Positions 40,829-49,899 of a stretch of DNA of 64,000 bases are shown piece by piece (the stretch's first letter is position 1; each line of letters begins with the position of its first letter). The notes beneath the pieces are model-generated. The model was not told where the DNA came from. It saw only the letters and a list, made by a program, of their open reading frames with translations, and did not search any database. The stretch spans positions 434,001 to 498,000 of the forward strand of contig WYCU01000001.1 in NCBI GenBank assembly GCA_016617495.1, given 5' to 3'. The DNA comes from Azonexaceae bacterium s22. GTDB lineage: Bacteria > Pseudomonadota > Gammaproteobacteria > Burkholderiales > Rhodocyclaceae. Made by a program: the position numbers and the translations under genes.

Positions 40829-42832
40829 ATGTTCAAGAAGATTCTGATTGCCAACCGCGGCGAAATCGCTTGCCGCGTCATCAAGACTGCCCGCAAGATG
40901 GGCATTGCGACGGTTGCCGTTTATTCCGAAGCCGACAAGGACGCCTTGTTTGTCGATCTGGCTGACGAAGCCGTCTGTATCGGCCCGGCAGCCTCGAAAG
41001 AGTCCTATCTGGTTGCCGACAAGATCATCGCTGCGTGCAAGCAGACCGGTGCCGAAGCAGTTCATCCGGGTTATGGCTTCCTGTCCGAGAATGCCGAGTT
41101 CTCGCGCCGTCTGGAAGAAGAAGGCATCAAGTTCATCGGTCCGAAGCACTACTCCATCGCCAAGATGGGCGACAAGATCGAGTCCAAGAAGCTCGCGATC
41201 GAAGCCAAGGTCAACACCATTCCTGGCTACAACGACGCCATCGCTGGTCCGGCTGAAGCCGTCGAAATCGCCAAGAAGATCGGCTACCCGGTCATGATCA
41301 AGGCCTCCGCCGGCGGCGGTGGCAAGGGTCTGCGCGTGGCCTACAATGACGCTGAAGCCTTCGAAGGCTTCTCCTCCTGCGTCAATGAAGCCCGCAACTC
41401 GTTCGGCGACGACCGCGTCTTCATCGAAAAGTACGTGCTGGAACCGCGCCACATCGAAATCCAGGTCCTCGGCGACAGCCATGGCAACTACGTTTACCTG
41501 AACGAGCGCGATTGCTCCATCCAGCGTCGTCACCAGAAGGTCATCGAAGAAGCGCCGAGCCCCTTCGTCGATCCGGAAATGCGCAAGGCGATGGGTGAGC
41601 AGGCCGTGGCCCTGGCCCGTGCCGTTAACTACGAATCCGCCGGTACCGTCGAATTCGTCGTTTCGGGTGCGACCAAGGAGTTCTACTTCCTGGAAATGAA
41701 CACCCGCCTCCAGGTGGAACACCCGGTTACCGAACTGATCACCGGCCTCGACCTCGTCGAGCAGATGATCCGTGTGGCCTACGGCGAAAAGCTGCCGATC
41801 ACCCAGGCCGATGTGGGCATCAACGGCTGGTCAATGGAATGCCGGATCAATGCGGAAGACCCGTTCCGCGGCTTCCTGCCCTCCACCGGTCGTCTGGTCA
41901 AATTCCAGCCGCCCAAGGAAATTCCGGGCCAGGTTCGTGTCGATACCGGCGTGTATGACGGCGGCGAGATTTCGATGTTCTACGACTCGATGATCGCCAA
42001 GCTGATCGTGCATGGTGCCACCCGCGAACAGGCCATCGCGCGCATGCGCGACGCGCTGAACGCTTTCGTGATTCGTGGCATTTCCTCGAACATCCCGTTC
42101 CAGGCCGCGCTCATGCAGCACCCGGTCTTCCATTCCGGCATCTTCGACACCGGCTTCATTCCCAAGCACTACCCGACGGGCTTCGACGCCTCGATGGTGC
42201 CGCACGACGATCCGGCCCTGCTGGTCTCGGTTGCCGCTTACGTCTACCGCGCCTACACCGATCGTTCGGCCTCTGTCAGCGGTCAGTTGCAAGGCCATGA
42301 GCGCCTTGTTGGCGACAAGTGGATGGTCGTCCGTTTGAATGGCGCGGAAAAGGAAAATCACCCGGTCACGGCGCGTCCGGTGCCCGGTGGTTACCATGTC
42401 GAGTACAACGGCGAAAACTACGAAATCCTTTCCGACTGGAAACTGGGCGAATCCTTGTTCTCCGGTACCTGCAACGGTCAGGAATTCACGCTGCAAGTCG
42501 AGCGTCACAAGACCAAGTACAGCCTGTTCCACTGGGGCACCCGCGCCGATTTCATGGTCATGAGTGCGCGTGCTGCCGAGTTGCTGGCACTGATGCCTGA
42601 AAAGCCGGCGCCGGACCTCTCCAAGTTCCTGCTTTCCCCGATGCCGGGCCTGCTGCGGGAAATCGCAGTCAAGGTCGGTCAGGAAGTGAAGGCCGGTGAA
42701 AAGCTCGCCATCATCGAAGCCATGAAGATGGAAAACATCCTCAAGGCGGAGCAGGACTGCAAGGTCAAGAAGATCTCTGCGGCGGTCGGCGAAAGCCTGT
42801 CGGTCGACCAGATCATCATCGAGTTCGAATAA
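40829..42832 (+). CDS. pccA: Propionyl-CoA carboxylase, biotin carboxylase/biotin carrier (alpha) subunit
   Basis: A protein of 667 residues: biotin carboxylase domain (KKILIANRGEIACRVI, ATP-grasp loop ASAGGGGKGLRV, FLEMNTRLQVEHPVTE), a bridging beta-rich region at about 500-590 and the biotinyl domain at the C-terminus with EAMKMENIL (biotinylated Lys about 634). It makes carboxybiotin for PccB. It closes the operon and is followed by a dispersed repeat copy and a terminator. Confidence 0.96.
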   Translation: MFKKILIANRGEIACRVIKTARKMGIATVAVYSEADKDALFVDLADEAVCIGPAASKESYLVADKIIAACKQTGAEAVHPGYGFLSENAEFSRRLEEEGIKFIGPKHYSIAKMGDKIESKKLAIEAKVNTIPGYNDAIAGPAEAVEIAKKIGYPVMIKASAGGGGKGLRVAYNDAEAFEGFSSCVNEARNSFGDDRVFIEKYVLEPRHIEIQVLGDSHGNYVYLNERDCSIQRRHQKVIEEAPSPFVDPEMRKAMGEQAVALARAVNYESAGTVEFVVSGATKEFYFLEMNTRLQVEHPVTELITGLDLVEQMIRVAYGEKLPITQADVGINGWSMECRINAEDPFRGFLPSTGRLVKFQPPKEIPGQVRVDTGVYDGGEISMFYDSMIAKLIVHGATREQAIARMRDALNAFVIRGISSNIPFQAALMQHPVFHSGIFDTGFIPKHYPTGFDASMVPHDDPALLVSVAAYVYRAYTDRSASVSGQLQGHERLVGDKWMVVRLNGAEKENHPVTARPVPGGYHVEYNGENYEILSDWKLGESLFSGTCNGQEFTLQVERHKTKYSLFHWGTRADFMVMSARAAELLALMPEKPAPDLSKFLLSPMPGLLREIAVKVGQEVKAGEKLAIIEAMKMENILKAEQDCKVKKISAAVGESLSVDQIIIEFE

Positions 42833-42837
42833 GCAGG

Positions 42838-42871
42838 GATTTCGGCCGTTTTTAACGGTCGACCGCGACAA
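42838..42871 (-). repeat. Dispersed repeat, copy 5 (3' of pccA)
   Basis: On the minus strand: core TTGTCGCGGTCGAC, CGTT, A5, CGGCCG, AAATC. It starts 5 nt after the pccA stop, with the T-rich strand in the pccA transcript. Its CCGTT/AACGG arms form a 5-bp stem around the A-tract. The second A-tract is shortened. It directly precedes the terminator at 42881. Confidence 0.8.
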
Positions 42872-42880
42872 TCACAAAAA

Positions 42881-42904
42881 AGCCCGTCAGACGACGGGCT
42901 TTTT
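42881..42904. terminator. Bidirectional intrinsic terminator between pccA and the convergent gene
   Basis: An 8-bp stem AGCCCGTC / GACGGGCT with a 4-nt loop, A-run on the left and T4 on the right. It serves pccA and, on the other strand, the gene ending at 42909. Confidence 0.88.
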
Positions 42905-42908
42905 CATT

Positions 42909-44444
42909 TCAGGGCAGCGGCTCGCATGCGTAATGAACGAAATTGCTGCCGCGTTCCAGAATTTCGCTGGGCGTGACCGAGGTTTGAAGGAATCCGGAGA
43001 GTTCAAGCGCCAGGCCCAAACGCGCGCCGGCATCGGGCGGCACCACCAAGGCACACGCACCGCCGCGCACGGCCAGCAAGAATGCCGGAACGCGTTGGAG
43101 CTTGGTGCCACGCGGGGCTAGATGTTTCAGGCTGCCGGCCGCAAAGCCCTCATCCAGCCATTCGATGCGCGCCTTGAGCGTGCCATCGGTTTCCGCGATC
43201 AATGCCTGCATGATGCCCAGCCGACGCTTGCCGTTGATCATCGCGCCAATCAGGGCGGGTGCCTGGATGCGTTGCTCGATGGCGGGACCGATGCGGGTGG
43301 CAAGCCCCTGGCGGAAACTCCACCGTTCGGACGGGACTTTCAAGCGTTGCATTTCGGGCGGGAGTTCGGAAACGCGGTCCAGTCCGAAGATGGCCATGCG
43401 CTGATAAGAGGTCGCACGCTTTGCCGCGCCGACCTCATCGACCACATTGAGCGCACTGTTGGTGAGCAGCATATAGGCACTATCGCCGCCGTAAACCAAA
43501 TCAAACTCGCCTTGTTCGCTGCTGGTGGCTGAGGGTGCCTGGGGACGGAAGCGGCTGTCCAGGTACTGAAGCAGGCGGGCTGCCGCCGGCGCGGATAGCA
43601 CGCGGCCGAGTTTAAGCGCCTCCGGGGAGTGACCCTCGCGGAGCAACTGAATCCGTTGCCCGAGTTTTTTGATGACGGTGCGAATATTGACGAAGTGCTG
43701 CGTTGCGAGGGCTTCCGGTGCCCCAAGGGCGGCCAGATCCAAGGTGTCGCCGGGTTCGCCCGGCGTCAGTTCGAAAGGCACCAATTCGCGCCAACGACTG
43801 AAAATCCGGTTGGCCACGGGGACCTGCAAGGCATTGAGGCGATAGGGGTCGATATGACGCATCAACAGGGCCCACGCCAGTTCGCCGGAAACACTGCCCT
43901 TCCCATATTGCGGGAAGTCGGGGTCGGCAATCGGGCGGCGCAAGACACCATTGCTTTCGGCGGTGGCCAACACGTCGAAGAGCAGTTGATCGAGCAGCGG
44001 TGGACAGCTGCGGGAAGCAAGATAGTGACAATACTGGGCAATACGGAAGGCGCTCGCAGCACGGTGCAACGGCAGGCAGCGATTGGCCGGCGTGCAGTTG
44101 GGTGCCAGGCGCAGGTAGGCAATGCCCAGTTGCGTCCAGAGCTGCTGAGTGGCGTCGAAAATGCCTTCCTCGTCGTCTGCCATGGGCAGCGCCTTGCGCG
44201 TGAAACGCGCCTCGGCACTGGCCTGACGCGGAACGATGGCGCTACGCAGCAGGTTGAGCAGCGCAACCGCTTGCGGCGGCGCAAGCGTGCTGCCATCGAT
44301 GGCGGCCACTTGGGCGCAGAGCCCCCAGAGGATATCTGCGGTCGCCTCGGGGGCCAGGGTGCTCAGCCAGTGTTGCGCAGCAACGGAATCGGTAAACGCG
44401 GCTACCGTTGCCGGGCGGGGGGCGGGCAGATGAGGCCGGTACAT
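42909..44444 (-). CDS. Conserved hypothetical protein, paralog of the left-edge gene
   Basis: A soluble protein of 511 residues without recognised catalytic motif. The N-terminal 250 residues are helical (ALLNLLRSAIVPRQ, RFTRKALPMADDEEG, LPLHRAASAFRIAQYCHY). Residues about 380-510 look beta-rich (ALIGAMINGKRRLGIMQALI, AFLLAVRGGACALVVPP). The same order of segments occurs in the partial protein at 1-1582. It lies alone between pccA and napF, with its own upstream region containing GACCATGTGTGGTC (44468-44481), a 5-bp dyad. Confidence 0.75.
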   Translation of the reverse strand: MYRPHLPAPRPATVAAFTDSVAAQHWLSTLAPEATADILWGLCAQVAAIDGSTLAPPQAVALLNLLRSAIVPRQASAEARFTRKALPMADDEEGIFDATQQLWTQLGIAYLRLAPNCTPANRCLPLHRAASAFRIAQYCHYLASRSCPPLLDQLLFDVLATAESNGVLRRPIADPDFPQYGKGSVSGELAWALLMRHIDPYRLNALQVPVANRIFSRWRELVPFELTPGEPGDTLDLAALGAPEALATQHFVNIRTVIKKLGQRIQLLREGHSPEALKLGRVLSAPAAARLLQYLDSRFRPQAPSATSSEQGEFDLVYGGDSAYMLLTNSALNVVDEVGAAKRATSYQRMAIFGLDRVSELPPEMQRLKVPSERWSFRQGLATRIGPAIEQRIQAPALIGAMINGKRRLGIMQALIAETDGTLKARIEWLDEGFAAGSLKHLAPRGTKLQRVPAFLLAVRGGACALVVPPDAGARLGLALELSGFLQTSVTPSEILERGSNFVHYACEPLP

Positions 44445-44551
44445 GGGGTCTCCTTCCGGGTTCTTATGACCATGTGTGGTCGAATATTATTGCGCGGAAT
44501 GACGTTGAATTGTCCAGTCGCGTCCCTGATTTTCCTCCGAAAGTCAGACAA

Positions 44552-45031
44552 TTAGCTGACTGAGAGCGCGTTAACCGGACAAGGGGCAACGCAGGCGCCA
44601 CAACCGGTGCAGCGCTCGCTGTCGATTTGCGGTTCCGGGCTGCCGCCGAGGCGGGGTTGGAAACGGATGGCTCGTGCATCGCAATGCTCCCCGCAGATGC
44701 GGCATTCCACACCATGTCGCGGCAAACAGGCATCGCCCAGCTGGGCCACCAGCGCCCACGGCTGGGTGTCCTCGCTAGGGCGGGTCAGCGCCTGCGGTGC
44801 GCAGGCATCGACACAACGGCGGCAGAACGTGCATTCGCCGCGTTTGAAATCGATGGTGGGAAACCCGCCATCGCCGGCTACGACGATGCCGGTGGGGCAG
44901 GCGGCGATGCATTCGTTACAGCGCGTGCACCGTGCGATGAACTCAGCCTCGGGTCGTGCCCAAGGCGGGCGCTGGGCCGGCAATGCTTTGGGCCGACCCC
45001 GAAAGAAACCACGACGGCTGGCATCAACCAT
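44552..45031 (-). CDS. napF: NapF-type ferredoxin, multi-cluster 4Fe-4S protein
   Basis: A protein of 159 residues with an arginine-rich start (SRRGFFRGR) and three ferredoxin-type clusters: CTRCNECIAACP, CTFCRRCVDACAP and CTGCGACVAPCP, plus CRICGEHC. NapF works with periplasmic nitrate reductase, probably in maturation of the catalytic NapA. No other nap gene is in the window. It lies 10 nt downstream of ccmI, so it is probably co-transcribed with the cytochrome c maturation genes. Confidence 0.88.
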   Translation of the reverse strand: MVDASRRGFFRGRPKALPAQRPPWARPEAEFIARCTRCNECIAACPTGIVVAGDGGFPTIDFKRGECTFCRRCVDACAPQALTRPSEDTQPWALVAQLGDACLPRHGVECRICGEHCDARAIRFQPRLGGSPEPQIDSERCTGCGACVAPCPVNALSVS

Positions 45032-45041
45032 CGTTGCGGCC

Positions 45042-45884
45042 CTATTTGGCTTGTTTCATTTTCTCGATGCCGTCACGCAGCAGGCGGTCGATTTCCGAGC
45101 CGGCTTCGACTTGCGGCAGGAGCGCTTCCCAATAGGCGATACCTTGCTTGGTCTCCCCGGCTTCCATGGCCGCGGCGCCGGCGAGGAAGAGGGTATGGGC
45201 GTGATTCGGATCGAGCTTGAGCGCTTTGTCGATCAGGGCGCGGGGCTTGCCCTTGAGCCCCTGACCGCTGGCCATGGCCAGGGTTTCGGCGTAAGAGGCA
45301 AGCAGTTCGGGGTCCTGATCGACGATGGACCCGGCTTTGCCATAAGCATCGGCCGCGTCTTCGTAGCGGCCCATGGCCTTGTAGGAGCGGGCCAGCATCA
45401 GCCAGCCTTGCGGATTGTCGGGATTTTCCTTGAGCTTGGCCGCGAGGCGGTCGACCATGGCCGCGATTTCCTGCGGCGACATTTTCGGCTGCGCTCTCGT
45501 CTGGGCAGGGTCAAGCGCCTGCGGCTTGCCCAGCAGCGCGTAGCCGCCAAGGGCCAGCACCGGGATCAATACGACCAAGGCCAGTGCCGTCTTGCGCGTT
45601 GCGCTTGGCTGGCCGGACGCACCCGATTCGCCGGCTTCCGGTGCCTCGACCTCCTCAAGCAGGCGGCGTTGGAGTTCGCTGCGCGCTTGCTGGAAATCGG
45701 CTTCGGAAAGGGTGCCCTCGGCTTTTTCGCGCTCCAGTTCGGCGAGTTGGTCGCGGAAAATGGCCAGGTTCGCGGCTTTACGGTCGGCGTGGCCGGAACG
45801 GCGCACCCCCAACCAGAGCGGTGGCAGAAGGAAGGCGGCGACCGCTACGATGAGCAGGGTCGCGAAAACGGCAAAGACGATCAT
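45042..45884 (-). CDS. ccmI: Cytochrome c maturation protein CcmI (TPR-containing)
   Basis: A protein of 280 residues with an N-terminal membrane helix, a cytoplasmic DQLAELEREKAEGTLSEADFQQARSELQRRLLEE segment typical of CcmI, a second membrane helix (about 93-115) and a periplasmic TPR part (NPQGWLMLARSYKAMGRYEDAADAYGKA, then HAHTLFLAGAAAM). CcmI presents apocytochrome c to the haem-ligation complex CcmFH. The ATG overlaps the stop of ccmH (ATGA). Confidence 0.9.
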   Translation of the reverse strand: MIVFAVFATLLIVAVAAFLLPPLWLGVRRSGHADRKAANLAIFRDQLAELEREKAEGTLSEADFQQARSELQRRLLEEVEAPEAGESGASGQPSATRKTALALVVLIPVLALGGYALLGKPQALDPAQTRAQPKMSPQEIAAMVDRLAAKLKENPDNPQGWLMLARSYKAMGRYEDAADAYGKAGSIVDQDPELLASYAETLAMASGQGLKGKPRALIDKALKLDPNHAHTLFLAGAAAMEAGETKQGIAYWEALLPQVEAGSEIDRLLRDGIEKMKQAK

Positions 45885-46360
45885 GAGGCGTTGGTATCCT
45901 TGAGCAGTGCCTCGGCACGGCTCGATTCATCGGCAGAAAGCGGGCGTTCCTCTTCGACGAGGCGGCGGGCGCGCTTTTTCAGGTAGCTGCGCAGCACGAG
46001 CAGGCCAAGCAGCATCAGGACAATCGGACCGCCCCAGAGCAGCAACGTGATGCCTTTGACCGGCGGGCGGTACAGCACGAAGTCGCCATAGCGGGCGACC
46101 ATGAAGTCGACGATTTCCTTGTCGCTCTTGCCGGCCTTGATCATGCCGCGGATTTCCCGGCGCAGATCCTGGGCCAGTTCGGCATTGGAATCCGCAATGT
46201 TCTGGTTCTGGCAGACCAGACAACGCAATTCTTCGGAGAGTCCCTGCAAGCGCTTTTCAGCCACCGGATCAGCTGCGAGGGCGGCTTCGGTGGCGCTATC
46301 CGTGGCTGTCGCGGTCGACACCACAAAAAGGGCAAAAATCAACGGCAGCCAGCGCTTCAT
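45881..46360 (-). CDS. ccmH: Cytochrome c maturation protein CcmH
   Basis: A protein of 159 residues: signal peptide, a periplasmic helical domain with the redox pair LRCLVCQNQNIADSNA and a C-terminal membrane helix (GITLLLWGGPIVLMLLGLLVL). It keeps the CxxCH cysteines of apocytochromes reduced. A copy of the dispersed repeat (46306-46340) overlaps the signal peptide, providing most of LIFALFVVSTATA, so the element has been tolerated as hydrophobic coding sequence. Overlaps ccmG and ccmI by 4 nt each. Confidence 0.92.
   Translation of the reverse strand: MKRWLPLIFALFVVSTATATDSATEAALAADPVAEKRLQGLSEELRCLVCQNQNIADSNAELAQDLRREIRGMIKAGKSDKEIVDFMVARYGDFVLYRPPVKGITLLLWGGPIVLMLLGLLVLRSYLKKRARRLVEEERPLSADESSRAEALLKDTNAS
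46306..46340 (+). repeat. Dispersed 35-bp repeat, copy 6 (inside ccmH signal peptide, antisense)
   Basis: Core CTGTCGCGGTCGAC, ACCAC, A5, GGGC, AAAAATC on the plus strand. The minus-strand gene reads it as part of the CcmH signal peptide. Confidence 0.86.
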
Positions 46361-46941
46361 TTGTTCAACTCCGCGATCAGCGGCAGGATCTTTTTGCTCA
46401 GGACTTCGGGGGTGATCGGGCCGGTGTGTTTCATGCGGATGATTCCGGTCTTGTCGACGATGTAGGTTTCCGGCACGCCATAGACGCCGTAATCGATACC
46501 GACACGCCCATCCAGATCCATCGCCGTCAGGGTGTAGGGGTTGCCATGTTCGCTCAGCCACTGGTTGGCGCGCTGCCAAGCCAGTTTTTTCTCTTCCTCA
46601 GGTGACATCTTGCTCATGTCGAAGCTGCCGTCGCCGCGTACTTCCTTGTAGTTCAGGCCGATCAGCGGGACATCGACCTTCCGCGAAAACTCGACCAAAA
46701 TCGGGTGCTCGGCGCGACAGGAAACGCACCAGGACGCCCACACGTTCATCAGCCAGACCTTGCCCTGCATGTCCTTGGGGGAGAAGGTTTTCTCCGGGGC
46801 GGCCAGCTGGTTCAGGGTGAAGGCGGGCGCCGGTTTGCCGACCAGAGGCGAAGGTACGTCGCGCGGATTGAGGCCGAGACCGACGGCGAGCAGGACGACC
46901 AGGGCGGCAAAGGCGCCGACGATCCAGTAATAACGATTCAT
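46357..46941 (-). CDS. ccmG: Thiol:disulfide interchange protein CcmG/DsbE
   Basis: A protein of 194 residues with an N-terminal membrane anchor and a periplasmic thioredoxin fold with WASWCVSCRAEHP (CxxC), LIGLNYKE and a cis-proline loop GVYGVPETYIVD. It supplies reductant for cytochrome c maturation. The start overlaps the ccmF stop by 4 nt. Confidence 0.94.
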   Translation of the reverse strand: MNRYYWIVGAFAALVVLLAVGLGLNPRDVPSPLVGKPAPAFTLNQLAAPEKTFSPKDMQGKVWLMNVWASWCVSCRAEHPILVEFSRKVDVPLIGLNYKEVRGDGSFDMSKMSPEEEKKLAWQRANQWLSEHGNPYTLTAMDLDGRVGIDYGVYGVPETYIVDKTGIIRMKHTGPITPEVLSKKILPLIAELNK

Positions 46942-48926
46942 GCGTGTTGCGCTCCGGCGGGAACTTTGGCGGTGCTGCGCGCCTTGATGCGATAACGGCG
47001 GTCGAGCATGGCGATGAGCCCGCCCAGCGCCATCAGGATGCAGCCGCCCCAGATCCAGTCGACAAAGGGTTTGTAATAGACGCGGACCGCCCATTCGCCT
47101 TCCGGCTTGTCGCGGTCGATGGGTTCGCCCAGCGAGACATAGACATCGCGCAGCAGGCCGGCATCGATGGCCGCTTCGGTCATCGGCATGGCCGAAGAGT
47201 GGTAATTGCGCTTTTCCGGGTTCATCTTGCGGACAAATTTGCCGCCGACGGACAAATCAAATTCACCTTGTGCGGCGATGTAGTTCGGGCCTTCGACCTG
47301 CTTCACCCCGAGGAAGGTGAAGTGATAGCCGGCCACATCCACGGACTGTCCCGGCGCGAGCTTGACATCCTTTTCTTCCTGGAAGCTCGACACCATGGTG
47401 ACGCCAACGACGAAGACTGCGACGCCGATATGGGCCAGATGCATGCCAAAGAAACTGCGCGGTTGCCTGAGTGCGGCGGCGATAAAACTGCGTCCGGCAC
47501 GCGTGTTTTGCGTGCGTTCGACGAAATTCGTGACCGCGGTAGCCACGATCCAGGCCGCGAAAAAGATGCCCAGCGCGGTCAACGCGCTCCACTGGCCGTA
47601 GATCAGCGGCAGCGCGGTGGCAACGACCACCCCGACCGCCAGTGCCCATTTCACGGCCTTGGCCATTTCGGCCACGGACGCTTCCTTCCAGCGGGCAAAG
47701 GGCCCGATGCCGATCAGGAAGAGGATGGGCGACATGACCGGCACGAACACCGCGTTGAAGTACGGCGGGCCGACGGAAATCTTGCCGACGCCCAGCGCAT
47801 CGATGAGCAGCGGATACAAGGTGCCGAGCAGTACGGTGGCGCAAGCGACGACCAGCAGCACGTTGTTGGTCAGCAGCATTGATTCGCGGGAGATCAGCGC
47901 GAAGCGTCCGCCCAGACCGACCTTGGGGGCGCGGGCAGCGAACAGCGTCAGCGAGGAGCCGATGACCGCGACGAGGAAAATCAGGATGAAGACCCCGCGC
48001 CGCGGATCGGTGGCAAACGCATGCACCGAGGTGAGTACGCCGGAACGGACGAGGAAGGTGCCAAGCAAGGATAGCGAGAATGCGGAAATCGCCAGCAGCA
48101 CGGTCCAGTTCTTGAAGCTGCCGCGCTTTTCGGTCACGGCCAGCGAATGGATCAGCGCCGTGCCGACCAGCCAGGGCATGAAGGAAGCGTTTTCCACCGG
48201 GTCCCAGAACCACCAGCCACCCCAGCCCAGTTCGTAGTAGGCCCACCACGAGCCCATGGCGATGCCCAGCGTCAGGAAAACCCAGGCAGCCATCGTCCAC
48301 GGACGCGACCAGCGGGCCCAGGCCGCATCGAGCTTGCCGGAGAGCAGCGCAGCAATGGCGAAGGCGAAGGCGACGGAGAAACCGACGTAGCCCATGTAAA
48401 GCAGCGGCGGGTGGATGACCAGACCCGGGTCCTGCAGCAGCGGATTGAGATCGCGGCCTTCTTCGGCGCCCGGGAGCAGACGTTCGAACGGATTGGAGGT
48501 CAGCAGGATGAACAGCAGGAAACCAAAGCCGACCAAGCCGAGCGTACCCAGCACGCGGGCAACCAGCGTATCCGGCAATTCACGGGAGAGCAGCGCGACC
48601 AGCAGGGTCCACCAGCTCAACATCAGGATCCACAGCAACAAAGACCCTTCGTGGCCGCCCCAGACGCCGGCAATCCGGTACTGGATCGGCAGGAGCGAAT
48701 TCGAGTGTTGCGCCACGTAGACCACCGAGAAATCGTTGGCGACGAAGGCTTGCGTCAGGCAGGCGAAGGAAAAGCTCACCAGCAGCGCAAAAATCATCGC
48801 CGCCGGGCGGGCGATGGCGACCCAGGCCAATTGCTGGCGGTGAGCGCCGATGAGCGGCAGGGTGCCGAGCACCAGGGCCACTACGGTGGCCAGGATGAGG
48901 GCGAAATGACCGAGTTCAGGAATCAT
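46938..48926 (-). CDS. ccmF: Cytochrome c haem lyase subunit CcmF
   Basis: A protein of 662 residues with about 14-15 membrane helices. The haem-handling WWD motif is WGGWWFWDPVENASFMPWL; other family blocks are WGGHEGSLLLW, QDPGLVIHPPLLYMGYVG and HSLAVTEKRGSFKNWT, and a large periplasmic loop near the C-terminus. With CcmH it attaches haem to apocytochromes. Its ATG overlaps the stop of an unrelated DUF4268 gene (ATGA) rather than ccmE as in the usual order. Confidence 0.95.
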   Translation of the reverse strand: MIPELGHFALILATVVALVLGTLPLIGAHRQQLAWVAIARPAAMIFALLVSFSFACLTQAFVANDFSVVYVAQHSNSLLPIQYRIAGVWGGHEGSLLLWILMLSWWTLLVALLSRELPDTLVARVLGTLGLVGFGFLLFILLTSNPFERLLPGAEEGRDLNPLLQDPGLVIHPPLLYMGYVGFSVAFAFAIAALLSGKLDAAWARWSRPWTMAAWVFLTLGIAMGSWWAYYELGWGGWWFWDPVENASFMPWLVGTALIHSLAVTEKRGSFKNWTVLLAISAFSLSLLGTFLVRSGVLTSVHAFATDPRRGVFILIFLVAVIGSSLTLFAARAPKVGLGGRFALISRESMLLTNNVLLVVACATVLLGTLYPLLIDALGVGKISVGPPYFNAVFVPVMSPILFLIGIGPFARWKEASVAEMAKAVKWALAVGVVVATALPLIYGQWSALTALGIFFAAWIVATAVTNFVERTQNTRAGRSFIAAALRQPRSFFGMHLAHIGVAVFVVGVTMVSSFQEEKDVKLAPGQSVDVAGYHFTFLGVKQVEGPNYIAAQGEFDLSVGGKFVRKMNPEKRNYHSSAMPMTEAAIDAGLLRDVYVSLGEPIDRDKPEGEWAVRVYYKPFVDWIWGGCILMALGGLIAMLDRRYRIKARSTAKVPAGAQHA

Positions 48927-49897
48927 TGGTGCACGTTCTCGATTTGACTGATGGCTAGCGGCAAACGTCTGTCAAAAATGGCTTTTAACTTCAATAGTGA
49001 ATTTACAAACCAAGTTTGGTACTCAACGAGTTCTTCCTCGGTCGCATCCAGGCTTCCGGTACGGCAACAAGCAATTCGGCTTGCCACCCGGTGATCCAGT
49101 CTTTCCCAACTCAATGGTGAGCCAAACTCCACTTCAATTGCCTTTGAGTCTTCTCTCAGTTTGTCAAAGACAGCCTTGTTCCATGAACTATCGTTGCTGC
49201 CGATGTACAGGGCCGCCTTGATTTTTCCCTGCTGGGCAAAATTTGCTTCATAACGCACATCGCCTATTCCCGAAGAGAATGTGTACCAGCTTTGCGGTTG
49301 AGCCAAACGAGCCTTGGTGAAGCGATGCTTATCGCGGAGTTCATTAACCAGCTTCTGAAAAAATCCCCTGTATCTTTCGCTTCGTTCCGAAGTTCCGGCG
49401 CGGCTTCCAAGAATCCGGGTTTGCCGCTGCCACTCGTTGGGTTGTACCTGAGTGACGAAACGGATGGCGGGACGGGAGTTATCGATACGGATAGCTTCTA
49501 CCGAGACAGCGAAGAACTGAGTGTCTTCATCGGTATGGCGATTTAACCATTCGAGGGCTTCTCGGTGCTCGTCGCGCAGTGTTTCGGTTACCCAAATAAC
49601 CAGATTTGCCTCTGTTCCCGCAGCGTAGGTCAGCAGTTTCCCGAGATGGTCGTGGTCGGTGTTCCCGAATTGGTTTTCAATTACCACCAACTTTCCCGTG
49701 CTTGGTTCTTTTGCCAAGAGGTCGAGACTGAACGAGCCGACGGCTGCTTCGCGCTCGATGAGTTCAAGCCCTTCCAGATTCAGTATTTCAGCAAGTTGCG
49801 AAAGATTGTCTGCCAGCCAAGGCGTGAAATCATGTGCCTCATTAGGCCAAATGTTGCGGATCAATACTGGCGAAAGGGCGCCGAGGTCGGTTGCCAT
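48923..49897 (-). CDS. DUF4268-domain protein with nuclease-like N-terminal domain, inserted in the ccm operon
   Basis: A soluble protein of 324 residues. The N-terminal half contains FSLDLLAKEPSTGKLVVIENQFGNTDHDHLGKLLTYAAG, which fits a PD-(D/E)XK-type core (D in SLDLLA, E-x-Q in IENQ). The C-terminal half (about 175-320) with YRGFFQKLVNEL, WYTFSSGIG, LYIGSNDSSWNKAVFD and W-ERLDHRVASRI is DUF4268-like. Such proteins are often found with restriction or mobile genes. The gene is visibly more AT-rich than its neighbours, suggesting transfer. It sits 2 nt after ccmE and overlaps ccmF by ATGA, so it did not break operon translation. Function unknown. Confidence 0.75.
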   Translation of the reverse strand: MATDLGALSPVLIRNIWPNEAHDFTPWLADNLSQLAEILNLEGLELIEREAAVGSFSLDLLAKEPSTGKLVVIENQFGNTDHDHLGKLLTYAAGTEANLVIWVTETLRDEHREALEWLNRHTDEDTQFFAVSVEAIRIDNSRPAIRFVTQVQPNEWQRQTRILGSRAGTSERSERYRGFFQKLVNELRDKHRFTKARLAQPQSWYTFSSGIGDVRYEANFAQQGKIKAALYIGSNDSSWNKAVFDKLREDSKAIEVEFGSPLSWERLDHRVASRIACCRTGSLDATEEELVEYQTWFVNSLLKLKAIFDRRLPLAISQIENVHQ

Positions 49898-49899
49898 GC

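Noticed and set aside
47106-47118. Core-like match TTGTCGCGGTCGA inside ccmF
   Set aside because: No A-tracts, and it encodes native CcmF sequence (PIDRDKP), so probably chance.
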